Origin: Pseudomonadales bacterium
Lineage (GTDB): Bacteria > Pseudomonadota > Gammaproteobacteria > Pseudomonadales > Azotimanducaceae
Direction of reading: 5' to 3'
Assembly (NCBI GenBank): GCA_012103505.1
Contig: WLWP01000001.1
Coordinates: 3,782,001-3,846,000 of the forward strand
DNA length: 64,000 bases
Below are positions 21,858 to 31,731 of this stretch, piece by piece. The notes under the pieces were generated by a model, which did no database searches, was not told where the DNA came from, and saw only the letters and a list, made by a program, of their open reading frames with translations. The translations under genes were made by a program, and so were the position numbers. Positions within the stretch are counted from its first letter, which is position 1. Each line of letters opens with the position of its first letter.

Positions 21858-23885
21858 GTGATTGACCCAAATCAAGCCGTAAGTTCGCTTAAGGGGGTCG
21901 GTCCCAAGCTTGAGGAAACCCTGAACCGCCTGGGTATCTTCCGCCTTATCGACTTGCTGCTCCATCTACCGCTCCGGTATCAAGACCGGTCTCGACTAAC
22001 GCCACTCAATCAAGTGCAACCCGGTGAAGCTTTTTATGTCGAAGGACGCGTCGCGAAAGTCAGCGTGGTCTTTGGCAATCGACGTAGCCTCAAGGTTGCC
22101 GTCGAGGATGATGGTGGACGCGTCTATCTTCGGTTTTTCTTCTTTTCCAAATACCAACAGAACGACTTTGACAACGCGCAATACGTTCGCGCTTACGGGG
22201 AGTTTCGTTTTTTTGGACGAGAGCTATCTGTTGCTCACCCAGAATACGAGACATTTAGCGACGAACCAGCGCTGCCAGTCCCTGGACTCACTCCGATCTA
22301 TCCAGCCACTCAAGGACTAGGACAAGCACGGCTGCGCAAGCTCGCTGACGCAACTTGTAACTTGGAGTGGCCTTTAGCACCCGGCACACCATACGAAAAA
22401 CTTATTTACCTGCACCGTCCCGACGCCTCAGCTTCGGCCGAAGAGATCGAAGAGGTTCAGGGCGAGGTTGCACTCGACGAGCTGACCGCTTACTACCTTG
22501 TCATGAAGGGGCGCGCGCTCAAACGACAGAGCACACGTGCTACTGCACTACCGCGCGGTCAAGGTCGAGGCAGAGAATTGCTGAGCAATCTTGGCTTTCG
22601 ATTGACCCGAGCCCAGGCGCGTGTCGTTAGTGAGGTCCTAACCGATCTAGAACAAACGGTTCCAATGCTACGGCTGGTACAAGGCGATGTCGGATCAGGC
22701 AAGACCATCGTCACTGCTTTCGCGGCAATTCGCGGGGCAGAAAATGGTTTTCAAACCGCTCTAATGGCGCCAACAGAACTCCTTGCCGAACAGCACTTTC
22801 TGAATTTCCAACAATGGCTCACACCTCTCGGTCTCGAGGTTACCCTTTTAACAGGCCAACTCACGACTGCTGAACAACGCAAGCGCCGCGAAGCCATCGA
22901 GTCAGGTCGAACCAACGTAGCAATCGGCACCCATGCTCTATTTCAAGGCAAAGTCGTATTCGATTCTCTCGCTCTGGTCATCGTTGATGAACAACATCGC
23001 TTTGGTGTCCACCAGCGAATGTCACTCCAACAGAAAGGAAAGACCACCCACCCACACCAACTTGTCATGACGGCGACCCCCATCCCTCGCACTCTAACGA
23101 TGGCGCTCTATGCAGATATGGCTGTATCTGTAATTGACGAGCTACCAAAGGGGCGCCAACCCATTACAACCTTCACAGTCGAGGAAAGTCGGCGAAGCGA
23201 GGTCGTGCAACAGATACACAAGGCGTTGCAGTCAGGCCAACAAGCTTATTGGGTGTGTACCCTGATCGAGGATTCAGATGAGATCGATGCGACCTCAGCC
23301 ACGACCTTACACAACCAACTCATCGAGGCGCTCCCCGACCAGCGCGTAGCACTCCTACACGGGCGCATGAAAAGTGAGGAAAAGGTCAGTGTGATGAACG
23401 ACTTTAAAGCCGGAGGTATCGACTTGTTGGTCGCGACCACCGTTGTTGAAGTTGGGGTCGACGTTCCTAATGCGACCCATATGGCTATCGAGAACGCGGA
23501 ACGGCTGGGGCTTGCGCAATTGCATCAGCTCCGCGGTCGCGTAGGGCGCGGTCAAATTGCGAGCAACTGCTATCTGCTCTTTAGCCAAGGCTTATCAGTG
23601 CCTGCCAAGACTCGACTCACCGCCATGCGCGAAAGCCAAGATGGTTTTTTTCTGGCAGAACAAGATTTGAAGCTTCGAGGTCCAGGCGACATCCTGGGCA
23701 CACGTCAATCTGGCGATCAGTCGTTCCGTATCGCCGATCTTTCCAGCGACGCGCACCTCATCCCTGAGGCTATGCGCCGAGGAGACCAGCTTCTCGCGAC
23801 CACCGACGACTTGGATTCTGCTCGTACTCTGCAAAACCTCCTCGAGACTTGGGCACCGGCAGATTCCGGTAACTTGACGGTTTAG
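21858..23885 (+). CDS. recG: ATP-dependent DNA helicase RecG
   Basis: 675 residues. RecG remodels stalled forks and branched DNA. The N-terminal wedge/OB domain (SSLKGVGPKLEETLNRLGI, PLRYQDRS) is followed by helicase motifs: Walker A GDVGSGKTIV, MAPTELLAEQH, DEQHRFGV, TATPIPRTL, VATTVVEVGVDVPNA and QLRGRVGRG, then the C-terminal LRGPGDILGTRQSG motif specific to RecG. GTG start at 21858 after ridA with GGTG-containing leader. Length is close to E. coli RecG (693). Confidence 0.96.
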   Translation: MIDPNQAVSSLKGVGPKLEETLNRLGIFRLIDLLLHLPLRYQDRSRLTPLNQVQPGEAFYVEGRVAKVSVVFGNRRSLKVAVEDDGGRVYLRFFFFSKYQQNDFDNAQYVRAYGEFRFFGRELSVAHPEYETFSDEPALPVPGLTPIYPATQGLGQARLRKLADATCNLEWPLAPGTPYEKLIYLHRPDASASAEEIEEVQGEVALDELTAYYLVMKGRALKRQSTRATALPRGQGRGRELLSNLGFRLTRAQARVVSEVLTDLEQTVPMLRLVQGDVGSGKTIVTAFAAIRGAENGFQTALMAPTELLAEQHFLNFQQWLTPLGLEVTLLTGQLTTAEQRKRREAIESGRTNVAIGTHALFQGKVVFDSLALVIVDEQHRFGVHQRMSLQQKGKTTHPHQLVMTATPIPRTLTMALYADMAVSVIDELPKGRQPITTFTVEESRRSEVVQQIHKALQSGQQAYWVCTLIEDSDEIDATSATTLHNQLIEALPDQRVALLHGRMKSEEKVSVMNDFKAGGIDLLVATTVVEVGVDVPNATHMAIENAERLGLAQLHQLRGRVGRGQIASNCYLLFSQGLSVPAKTRLTAMRESQDGFFLAEQDLKLRGPGDILGTRQSGDQSFRIADLSSDAHLIPEAMRRGDQLLATTDDLDSARTLQNLLETWAPADSGNLTV

Positions 23886-23959
23886 GACCGGTAAACTGTG
23901 CGCTGCGCCCTGTTCCAGAAGGGTCCTGCTCACACTTATCTGAGGCTTTCCTATACTCA

Positions 23960-25279
23960 ATGACGACAACTCAGTTTGCTGAACCTATGAATTCACCTCG
24001 AGACCTACCGGCGTATGACAATCCGCCGGAAAATACCCGGGTTCGCGCCCTGCTCTGCGAAGACAAACAAGGCCAAGTGCAAGTCATCGCACCTGAAGGC
24101 GTGTTGGTCGACCCAGATCCAATTTGCCAAACCACTGCGCGAGATTTACGCAGTTTACCTGTTGCCGAAGACGCTCCAGTCTGCGCGATACCTGGCTTTT
24201 ACGGCTTACCATCTGTCGTCCATGACCAGCTAAAACGGGCGGATGTACTTGCGCTCGCAACCGAGACACCAGACCAATATGTGCGCACAACTGGCGCCGA
24301 ACTGCACCACATGTGTTCCTCGCATGCGTCTTTTGAAGCCCAATTCTGCGAGGAGCTCTTGCCGACGCCCATCCAACGGATGGATGATGAACAGGACATT
24401 CTTGCGGCAGTGGATGCCTTCACAGCGCGCCGAATTGAAGCTCGGTTAGATGAAACTTTGCACATACCGCCTTTACCGGAAGCAGCCCGCCGAATTATCG
24501 CCTTGCAACAAAACCCAGATTTTGATCTGTCTGAGCTTGTGCAGATCATTGAAACAGACCCGAGCCTCTCTGCGCGCATTATGGGCTGGGCAAATTCTGC
24601 CCTATACGCATCGCCAACACCGGCAAAAACTCTCAGCGACGCCATAATGCGCGTACTGGGTTTCGACGTTGTTTTCAACATGGCCCTAGGGATGGCAATC
24701 GGTGCAACCCTTAAGCTACCAAGCTCTCATGTATCCGGTGCAAGCCCATATTGGCTGACTGCGGTCTATACCGCAGCCACCATGGAGGCACTCGCTCACC
24801 AAGCCAAAGGGCAGGACCGAGCCAACCCAGGCACCTGCTATCTAGTAGGTCTTCTGGCAAATTTTGGTACGTTGGTGGTCGGTCATGTCTTTCCACCCCA
24901 GTTCGAGACTATTTGCCGATTACAGGAAGCCAACCCCAAAATTCACCACGCCCATGTGGACCAACATGTGCTATCCCTCAACCGTGAAGTCATCGCCTCG
25001 ACGCTACTAGAGCTTTGGGAACTGCCGGATGAAGTCACCACCGCTATGCGTTACCAGTACGTGGCTGACTACAGCGGTGAGCACCAAACCTATGTAGACC
25101 TTTTGCGTCTTTCCCATACTTTAAGTGCACAAGCTGAGGAGGGGGTTAGTTCGCTCGATGAGTGTGAATCGCTGGATGAATTTGATGCACTAAATCTAGA
25201 TTGGGATGGGGTAGAAGAGGTCATGGAGACAATTCACGACTCCAAGGTCGAGCTAGGCGATATCGCAAGCTCGTTCTAG
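23960..25279 (+). CDS. HDOD domain protein with N-terminal YbaK-like region
   Basis: 439 residues. Residues about 20-150 resemble, weakly, the YbaK/aminoacyl-tRNA deacylase fold (VRALLCEDKQGQVQVI, CAIPGFYGLPSVVHDQL); no convincing catalytic Lys motif is seen, so this part may be inactive. Residues about 155-360 are an HDOD domain (IPPLPEAARRIIALQ, LVQIIETDPSLSARIMGWAN, AIMRVLGFDVVFNMALGMA), a degenerate HD-like module found in signalling proteins. The C-terminal 40 residues are acidic. This architecture, next to recG, is known from pseudomonads under the name aminoacyl-tRNA deacylase and HDOD domain protein. Function not established. ATG at 23960. Confidence 0.85.
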   Translation: MTTTQFAEPMNSPRDLPAYDNPPENTRVRALLCEDKQGQVQVIAPEGVLVDPDPICQTTARDLRSLPVAEDAPVCAIPGFYGLPSVVHDQLKRADVLALATETPDQYVRTTGAELHHMCSSHASFEAQFCEELLPTPIQRMDDEQDILAAVDAFTARRIEARLDETLHIPPLPEAARRIIALQQNPDFDLSELVQIIETDPSLSARIMGWANSALYASPTPAKTLSDAIMRVLGFDVVFNMALGMAIGATLKLPSSHVSGASPYWLTAVYTAATMEALAHQAKGQDRANPGTCYLVGLLANFGTLVVGHVFPPQFETICRLQEANPKIHHAHVDQHVLSLNREVIASTLLELWELPDEVTTAMRYQYVADYSGEHQTYVDLLRLSHTLSAQAEEGVSSLDECESLDEFDALNLDWDGVEEVMETIHDSKVELGDIASSF

Positions 25280-25335
25280 CTCACTCCAGTTTGTAGGATG
25301 CAACCGTAACGCCTGGTCGTTGCGCTCTGGGACGT

Positions 25336-26595
25336 TCAGCTAGGCTCGATTATTCGACCTGCATTTGGATCGTCAAACTTCGATTGATCAAGCTCTCCTT
25401 CAGATGCGGCCACAACAGTCGCAACCATGCCGTCACCGGTCACATTGACCGCCGTTCGCATCATGTCCAGTAGTCGGTCGATACCAATGATCAGACCAAT
25501 TCCGGCAACCGGGAGCCCGACTTGATCAAGGACCATCGCAAGCATCACGAGGCCAACACCGGGCACAGCTGCCGTACCGATACTTGCCATGGTTGCGGTT
25601 AACACCACCATCAAGAGTTGTTCAGGTCCGAGCGCGATCCCGTAGTACTGCGCAATGAAAACCGTAGCCACGCCTTGCATGATCGCAGTGCCGTCCATGT
25701 TGATCGTAGCGCCCAAAGGCACTGCAAACGAAGCCACGCTGTTGCTAACACCTACTCGATTTTCCACAGTCCGTAGTGTGACGGGAAGAGTTGCGCCCGA
25801 TGAGGACGTCGAAAAGGCAACCAACATCGGCTCACGCATCTTCTTCAAGTAGGTGATCGGATTCAGGCCTGACAGAAGCTTAAGTAGCGTTGGATAGACC
25901 ACCAACATGTGAATGGCGAGCGCACTAGCAACGGTCAAAAAGTAGGCCAAGAGCTTAGTTATTTCTGACCACCCAACGGTTACACCCAGCTTCACCATGA
26001 GGCAAAAGACGCCGTATGGGGCAAGCTCAATAACAAGCGTAATCAGCTTCATGAAGATCGCGTTTAAATCTTCGAACACACTCTGGATACGCGCTCCCGC
26101 CTCACCCACCTGACTAATCGAGAAACCAAGCAGCAGGGCAAACAAAATTATCTGCAACATCGCGCCGTCCGCCATCGCGGCGATCGGATTTTTCGGAACA
26201 ATGTTAACTAGCGTGTCTTTGGTGCTCGGCGCTTCTCGCGCTTCGTAGGAAATATCTGGGATCTCACCCGCATCAAGTCCGGGATCAACAATCAGCGCCA
26301 AGCTCAAGGCTAGCGTCACGGCAATGGCGGTCGTAACGAGATAGAGGCCGATGGCCTTGCCGCCAAGGCGACCGGTAGCACCTAAACTCGCGGCGCCACA
26401 TGTGAGAGAAACCAGGACCAGCGGAACAACCATCATGCGCAGCAAGCTGATGAATATCTCACCTCCGCCTTCGATTAGGCCAAAGGTCAAAAACTCAGAG
26501 ACGACATGCTCTTTTGGTAGTGATAGCCACTGCAAGAGCAATCCCACCGCCAGCCCGGCGACCATGCCAATGACTATGCGGTAGGTAAGTGTCAT
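25336..26595 (-). CDS. Dicarboxylate/amino acid:cation symporter (DAACS family)
   Basis: 419 residues, sodium- or proton-coupled uptake of dicarboxylates or acidic amino acids in the inner membrane. About eight hydrophobic spans plus two re-entrant loops. The serine-rich hairpin FSTSSSGATLPVTL and the substrate/cation motif PLGATINMDGTAIMQG are diagnostic of the DctA/GltP/glutamate transporter family, and a second conserved segment VGLPVAGIGLIIGIDRLLDMMRTAVNVTGD supplies the Asp/Arg/Asn of span 8. Substrate cannot be decided from sequence. Lies between the HDOD gene (convergent) and rubredoxin (same strand, three bases apart). Confidence 0.93.
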   Translation of the reverse strand: MTLTYRIVIGMVAGLAVGLLLQWLSLPKEHVVSEFLTFGLIEGGGEIFISLLRMMVVPLVLVSLTCGAASLGATGRLGGKAIGLYLVTTAIAVTLALSLALIVDPGLDAGEIPDISYEAREAPSTKDTLVNIVPKNPIAAMADGAMLQIILFALLLGFSISQVGEAGARIQSVFEDLNAIFMKLITLVIELAPYGVFCLMVKLGVTVGWSEITKLLAYFLTVASALAIHMLVVYPTLLKLLSGLNPITYLKKMREPMLVAFSTSSSGATLPVTLRTVENRVGVSNSVASFAVPLGATINMDGTAIMQGVATVFIAQYYGIALGPEQLLMVVLTATMASIGTAAVPGVGLVMLAMVLDQVGLPVAGIGLIIGIDRLLDMMRTAVNVTGDGMVATVVAASEGELDQSKFDDPNAGRIIEPS

Positions 26596-26598
26596 AGA

Positions 26599-26766
26599 CT
26601 ATCCAATCTCGATCATTTCGAAGTCTTCTTTGCTCACCCCACACTCGGGGCAGACAAAGTCCTCAGGAACATCCTCCCACGCAGTGCCGGGCTCGATACC
26701 CTCTTCATCACAACCTTCGGCCTCATCGTAGATCCAGCCGCAAACAATACACTGCCATTTTTTCAT
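26599..26766 (-). CDS. Rubredoxin
   Basis: 55-residue iron protein for one-electron transfer. Read directly: [19 protein letters not shown] at the start and [15 protein letters not shown] near the end. The four iron ligands are Cys6, Cys9, Cys39 and Cys42; Cys19 is an extra, non-conserved cysteine. The Tyr13, Trp30 and Phe49 core residues of rubredoxins are present. It is divergent from ubiA, as rubredoxin genes of pseudomonads also lie near ubiA. Partners could include a rubredoxin reductase or alkane hydroxylase-type enzyme, none of which is in the window. Confidence 0.93.
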   Translation of the reverse strand: MKKWQCIVCGWIYDEAEGCDEEGIEPGTAWEDVPEDFVCPECGVSKEDFEMIEIG

Positions 26767-26979
26767 GGACTCAGAAAACTCCCAGAAAACTCAATTGAAC
26801 ACACGCCTTCGCGCATAGGAATGTTATCGGTTCCGCCAGCTTCAGCAAAGGCTGACGAGCGGCGATAAACTACTGATGTCCCTGGAAAAAATCAACGCCT
26901 GAATCCGTACTACCTTGTCGGCCTGCGACGATGGTCTACCTGGTGGCAATTGACTAAACTGCGTTGTTTTCCTGATTAG

Positions 26980-27843
26980 GTGCCTTGCTTGCACGCATAT
27001 CTCCGTTTGATGCGGTTAGATAACCCCGTCGGTTCACTTCTATTACTCTGGCCCACCTTGGCGGCACTCTGCATGGCAGCGGGAGGAGCTCCGCCCATCA
27101 TACTGGTGCTTGTCTTCGTTGTGGGTACGGTCGTGATGCGCTCCGCCGGTTGCGTGATCAATGACTACTCAGACCGCCATGTCGATGGCGACGTTGAGCG
27201 CACTAAGCATCGACCGCTTGTAACCGGTGAGATCTCCCCACAGCAAGCACTCATGTTGTTTGCTGGTCTGGTGCTCGTTGCTGGCATGACCCTCCTGTTA
27301 CTCAATCGTGCAACACAAATTCTTGCCGTCGGCGGTTTACTTATCGCCACTCTCTACCCATTTATGAAACGCTGGACCCATCTTCCCCAAGCCTTCCTGG
27401 GCGCAGCCTTTAGCTGGGGAATCCTGATGGCTTGGAGCGCTACCGGCGCAGGTTTGCCACCTGAAGCCTGGCTCTTTTTTTCGGCGAGCGTAGTTTGGAT
27501 CGTGGCCTACGACACCATGTATGCGATGGTCGACCGGGAAGATGATTTGAAGATCGGCGTTAAGAGCACCGCGATCTTGTTCGGGGCCTTGGACAGATTC
27601 ATGATCGGCATTCTGCAGGCGATCACCATCGTCGCATTAATATTGCTAGGGCAACGGTTAGAGTACGAGCACGCCTATTTCGTCGGTATTCTCGCTTGCG
27701 TCGGTTTCTTCATATACCAGCAACGCCTCATCCGAAGACGAGAGCGAGGCCGATGCCTAACCGCTTTTCGCAACAATACCTGGGTGGGTTTCGCCATATT
27801 TGCCGGTACCGTGGCAGAACTCAGCCTGAAGGCGTTTCTGTGA
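26980..27843 (+). CDS. ubiA: 4-hydroxybenzoate octaprenyltransferase UbiA
   Basis: 287-residue membrane prenyltransferase that attaches the polyprenyl tail to 4-hydroxybenzoate in ubiquinone synthesis. First Asp-rich motif NDYSDRHVDGD at residues 61-71 followed by ERTKHRPL; second motif DTMYAMVDREDDLKIGVKS; eight or nine hydrophobic spans. GTG start at 26980. ubiC, the usual upstream partner making 4-hydroxybenzoate, is absent from the 213-base gap, which holds only divergent leader sequence. The stop overlaps the start of a TRAP permease gene as GTGA. Confidence 0.95.
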   Translation: MPCLHAYLRLMRLDNPVGSLLLLWPTLAALCMAAGGAPPIILVLVFVVGTVVMRSAGCVINDYSDRHVDGDVERTKHRPLVTGEISPQQALMLFAGLVLVAGMTLLLLNRATQILAVGGLLIATLYPFMKRWTHLPQAFLGAAFSWGILMAWSATGAGLPPEAWLFFSASVVWIVAYDTMYAMVDREDDLKIGVKSTAILFGALDRFMIGILQAITIVALILLGQRLEYEHAYFVGILACVGFFIYQQRLIRRRERGRCLTAFRNNTWVGFAIFAGTVAELSLKAFL

Positions 27844-28337
27844 TTATGGGTCTTGCACAGGTCATCGACGGTCTCAGCATCAAGCTAGCCAACGCAATTC
27901 GGTGGCTCGCTCTGGCAATGGTTGTCGTCACGCTTGCCATCGTGGTCTTGCGTTACGCCTTCGAAATTGGCGCTATTCCTTTACAAGAATCTGTCATGTA
28001 CATGCACGGTCTGCTCTTCCTACTCGGCATACCGTACGGTATAAACAAGAACTCTCACGTTCGAGTCGATATCTTATATAGCAATCTCTCGCCAAAACGA
28101 CAGGCGATGATTGACCTAAGCGGGCACGTGATTTTCCTTCTCCCTATCGCAATATTTATTCTAGTGACAAGTTGGCCATATACGCTTGCCAGCTGGCGTG
28201 TATTTGAAGGATCCGCAGAAGTTGGCGGGGTTCCGGGAGTATTTCTGCTGAAAACGCTTATCCCTATAACGGCTGTCCTAATGGCGTTGCAGACGTTCGC
28301 GGAAATCATTAAGCAAACCGCAAAGATCCGCGCCTAA
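27840..28337 (+). CDS. TRAP transporter small permease (DctQ-type)
   Basis: 165 residues, four membrane spans, the small membrane subunit of a tripartite ATP-independent periplasmic transporter. Features: first span ALAMVVVTLAIVVLRYAF, the LQESVMYMHGLLFLLGIPYGI segment and NSHVRVDI, which match DctQ of the mannitol/chloroaromatic (FcbT2-like) group. The GTG at 27840 overlaps the ubiA TGA, with AAGG seven bases before it; the ATG at 27846 is the alternative. Stop overlaps the next gene as TAATG, so it is translationally coupled to the large permease. Confidence 0.93.
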   Translation: MIMGLAQVIDGLSIKLANAIRWLALAMVVVTLAIVVLRYAFEIGAIPLQESVMYMHGLLFLLGIPYGINKNSHVRVDILYSNLSPKRQAMIDLSGHVIFLLPIAIFILVTSWPYTLASWRVFEGSAEVGGVPGVFLLKTLIPITAVLMALQTFAEIIKQTAKIRA

Positions 28338-29707
28338 TGGATTTCACCCCACTCATCATGTTCGCGGCGACGTTTGTCGCCCTCAGTTTCGGCTACCCCG
28401 TCGCGGCAACTCTCGCTGGCGTAGCACTACTCTTTGCTTTCGGCGGTATATTGACTGGTGCCTTTAATCCAAATGATCTCGGTTTTTCAGCTGGCCGTCT
28501 TTTCGGCATCGTTACGAACCAAACTCTGATTGCGGTGCCGTTGTTCGTGTTTATGGGCGTTGTCTTAGAAAAAACGCGGATCGCTGAAGACCTTCTATCC
28601 AGCATCTCGTCACTGCTCAGTCGCTTCCGCGGCGGATTAGCATTGACCGTTGTATTCGTTGGCATGTTAATGGCGGCTTCAACTGGCATCGTTGGCGCGA
28701 CGGTCGTGACCATGGGGCTCATGTCACTCCCTACGATGTTGAAACAAGGCTACAAACCATCCTTGGCTACGGGAACCATCAGCGCCACGGGTACCCTCGG
28801 GCAGATCATCCCACCTTCCATCGCCTTGGTTCTATTGGGCGACGTCTTGTCCAACGCATACCAACAAGCGCAACTTAATATGGGTGTGTTTGCTCCCAAG
28901 TCCGTGTCTGTGGGCGATCTCTTTGCTGGGGCGATTGTGCCTGGGATGATTCTGGTAGGTTTCTACTTCATCTACGTCATCGTCCGCGCTTTTCTTGATC
29001 CAGAAAGTATGCCGCCAGTGCGAGATGACGACACTGAGACTGCGTCCACCATCACTGCCCTCAAAACGTTGTTCCCACCGTTGATTTTGATTTTCGCCGT
29101 GCTCGGTTCGATTCTGATGGGTTGGGCCACGCCGACAGAAGCGGCGGGAGTTGGTGCCGGTGGCGCTCTCCTCCTCGCTTTCAGCTACAGGCGAGTGGAC
29201 ATTGATACGCTACGCGGAACTTGTGAGTCGACACTGACGACGACCGCGATGGTTTTTTTTATATTGATCGGGGCGTCTATTTTTTCGCTTGTCTTCCGAG
29301 GCTATGGTGGCGATGAGCTTGTGCAAACGATTTTCGAGTCGATGCCGGGTGGTATGTGGGGCGCGCTTGCCGTTGTTATGGTGGTGATATTCCTGCTCGG
29401 GTTTATTCTGGACTTCATCGAGATCACCTTCGTGGTCGTTCCTATCGTGGGTCCAGTTCTGCTGGCAATGGGCATCGATCCGATTTGGCTCGGGGTGCTA
29501 ATCGCAGTGAATCTACAAACCTCTTTCCTGACACCACCGTTTGGCTTCGCGCTCTTCTATCTACGCGGTGTTACACCGCCATCGGTGACCACCTCAGACA
29601 TGTACCGTGGCGTTGTACCTTTCATCGGCCTACAGCTACTTTTACTTGCCTTGTTGCTAATCTGGCCAGGTCTCACGACCTGGCTGCCAGGAGTTCTCTA
29701 TGACTGA
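28337..29707 (+). CDS. TRAP transporter large permease (DctM-type)
   Basis: 456 residues, about twelve to thirteen membrane spans, the sodium-driven transport subunit. Typical DctM segments: FGIVTNQTLIAVPLFVFMG, GGLALTVVFVGMLMAASTGIVGA, SATGTLGQIIPPSIALVLLGD, GWATPTEAAGVGAGG and LQTSFLTPPFGFALFYLRG. Longer than minimal DctM because of a central cytoplasmic insert, as in the FcbT3 group (COG4664). Overlaps the small permease by one base and the amidohydrolase gene by eight. Its likely binding protein is encoded convergently at 31728-32846. Confidence 0.95.
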   Translation: MDFTPLIMFAATFVALSFGYPVAATLAGVALLFAFGGILTGAFNPNDLGFSAGRLFGIVTNQTLIAVPLFVFMGVVLEKTRIAEDLLSSISSLLSRFRGGLALTVVFVGMLMAASTGIVGATVVTMGLMSLPTMLKQGYKPSLATGTISATGTLGQIIPPSIALVLLGDVLSNAYQQAQLNMGVFAPKSVSVGDLFAGAIVPGMILVGFYFIYVIVRAFLDPESMPPVRDDDTETASTITALKTLFPPLILIFAVLGSILMGWATPTEAAGVGAGGALLLAFSYRRVDIDTLRGTCESTLTTTAMVFFILIGASIFSLVFRGYGGDELVQTIFESMPGGMWGALAVVMVVIFLLGFILDFIEITFVVVPIVGPVLLAMGIDPIWLGVLIAVNLQTSFLTPPFGFALFYLRGVTPPSVTTSDMYRGVVPFIGLQLLLLALLLIWPGLTTWLPGVLYD

Positions 29708-30877
29708 ATCGAAGACCTTTAGTGGCCTCAATATATGGGATGGCACTGGGATAGCGCAGGCAGACGCGATCACCGTGACAGGCACCAAAATCACCTGGAT
29801 AGGGGATAAAGCGGACGCGCCTAAGGATAGCCAGCAGATAAATTGTGATGGGCTTTCTGCAATTCCAGGACTCATCGATGCCCATGTACACCTCGAACTC
29901 AATCCCGATGAGAGCAAGCCACCGCTGCGCACGGAGGAGCATGTCGTCCCACTGATGGCGGAGCGCGCACAAAAAATGGCAAAGGCTGGTATCACCACAG
30001 CTCGAGACCTAGGAGGCGGTGCTTGGTATGAGTTAAGTCTGCGAGATGCCATACACAGAGGCGAAGTAACCGGACCGAGGCTCGTATGTTCCGGCCAACC
30101 GATCACCTGTCCACAGGGGCGGGGCATTGTCACTTCTGGGGAGGAGAAGCCGCTAATTTGGATGAAGCGAAAGCCGTCCTCGCGCGACAGGTCGATCACA
30201 ACGTCGATTTAATAAAGATCATGGCGACCGGCGGGCGACTCACTGCTGGATCCGAACCTACCGATGCCCAGTTTTCTCAAGCCATCCTGGATGAGATCGT
30301 TGCCACTGCGCACAACCTTGATTTACCTGTAGCCGCTCATTGCCACGGTACAGAAGGTATCCACAGGGCAGCTCTTGCAGGGGTAGATACGATCGAGCAC
30401 TGCAGCTGGGTCGGACCAGACGGCTGGGCATCCGACTATCAAGAGGAGGTTGCGCAAATTATCTTGGACAACGGCGTGTGGGTTTCCCCAACCGTGAACA
30501 AAGGTTGGCAACGCATGCTGGACTCAAAAAGTGGCAACGTACTGAGTCGCGTCCGCGCCGCCTACCGACAGATGATCGATATGGGTATCCCGATGCTGGC
30601 GAGCACCGATGCTGGGATTCCTGGCGTCTACCACGAGGAGTTACCGGCTGCATTGGTCGTCTTTGGCAAAATCGCCGAACTAACCAACGACCAAGCTCTG
30701 CGTTCAGCGACTTCAGATGCCGCAAAAGCGCTTCGTTTGGATCAAAAAACCGGTCACTTGAAAGTTGGCTACGATGCCGACCTGGCGATTCTCGATGGTG
30801 ATCCGATAGCGAATCTCGAGGCGATCACCAAGCCAGTACATGTCCTCGCTCGCGGCGCCACAGCATTGGCCGGATAG
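29700..30877 (+). pseudogene. Amidohydrolase family gene, interrupted by one frameshift
   Basis: Two reading frames together make one complete metal-dependent amidohydrolase of about 390 residues (imidazolonepropionase/prolidase-like COG1228 type). The first (29700-30212) has the metal motif DAHVHLE with His62 and His64 and ends at SGQPITCPQG; the second, in the -1 frame, resumes at GHCHFWGGEA and carries KIMATGG, AAHCHGTEG, IEHCSWV and the STDAGIPG metal Asp. The shift falls in CAGGGGCGGGGCATT (30115-30128); adding one G restores a single frame. This may be a true mutation or a homopolymer sequencing/assembly error. Coupled to the TRAP permease genes, so the substrate may be imported by them. 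Confidence 0.88.
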
Positions 30878-30897
30878 ACTCCGGCCGAGACTGACTT

Positions 30898-31731
30898 CTA
30901 TTTCAGAGACGGCCACTCTGGCGGTCGTTTCTCGACAAAGGCGCGCACGCCTTCTTTGTAATCATCTTCACCCATCATGCTGTCTAACAGGGCCTCCGAT
31001 TCAATCACGGAGCTCGCCACATCCCGGTGCAAATCTCGATAAATTTGCCAACGCGTTTGGCGCAGAGAGTTGGGAGAAACGGTTGTGATCAAATTCTGCG
31101 CATACTCATAGGTCTTTGCCATCAGCTCGTCGGGTTCTGCGAGTTGGTTAACAAAACCCAAAACGTAAGCCTCATCCGAGAAGAACACACGACTGGTCAT
31201 CAGCAAATCGTTAGCACGCCCTAGGCCAACGATCTTAGGCAACATCCAAGACAGCCCATACTCCGCCGGTAGATTCAGCTTTCCGTGGGCGGTCGTGAAT
31301 TTCACATTCGGTACAGCAAAGCGAATGTCAGCAAAACAAGCCAACGCAAGTCCAACGCCAGCCGCAGGTCCATTCATGGCTGCGATCACCGGTTTGGTCA
31401 GCCCAAAGTGGTAGGCAAACGCTGCATCAAATTCATCGGCTACGCCGTAACCTGGATTCGCAAGATCTCCGCCTGTTCCTGGGTCATAGCTCCCACGTTC
31501 AGAGTGCCCCTCCAACGCTTGAGAGTCGCCACCCACACAGAACGCGCGCCCCCGACCAGATACAACGATTACCTGAACGGTCTTATCAGCATCGGCTTTG
31601 GCTAAGAGATGCCGATATTCTGTATGAACTCGCCCGGTCCATGCGTTCATTCGATGCGGCCGGTTCAGCCATATCGTCGCAATCCCGTCGCAAACTTCGT
31701 ATTCAGTATTTTTGAGTTCCATCTCACTCAT
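30898..31731 (-). CDS. Enoyl-CoA hydratase/isomerase (crotonase) family protein
   Basis: 277 residues. Crotonase fold: oxyanion-hole segments RGRAFCVGGDS and NGPAAGVGLALACFADIRFA, the acidic active-site region NLPAEYGLSWMLPKIVGLGRA and the C-terminal helices (EDDYKEGVRAFVEKRPPEW). A Glu is present in PAEYG; whether the second catalytic Glu of hydratases exists is not clear, so hydratase versus isomerase or another crotonase activity cannot be decided. It overlaps the upstream TRAP binding-protein gene by four bases (ATGA), implying one transcript. Convergent with the frameshifted amidohydrolase. Confidence 0.9.
   Translation of the reverse strand: MSEMELKNTEYEVCDGIATIWLNRPHRMNAWTGRVHTEYRHLLAKADADKTVQVIVVSGRGRAFCVGGDSQALEGHSERGSYDPGTGGDLANPGYGVADEFDAAFAYHFGLTKPVIAAMNGPAAGVGLALACFADIRFAVPNVKFTTAHGKLNLPAEYGLSWMLPKIVGLGRANDLLMTSRVFFSDEAYVLGFVNQLAEPDELMAKTYEYAQNLITTVSPNSLRQTRWQIYRDLHRDVASSVIESEALLDSMMGEDDYKEGVRAFVEKRPPEWPSLK

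Noticed and set aside
26767..26979. A missed ubiC between rubredoxin and ubiA
   Set aside because: The gap is 213 bases and no frame resembles chorismate lyase.
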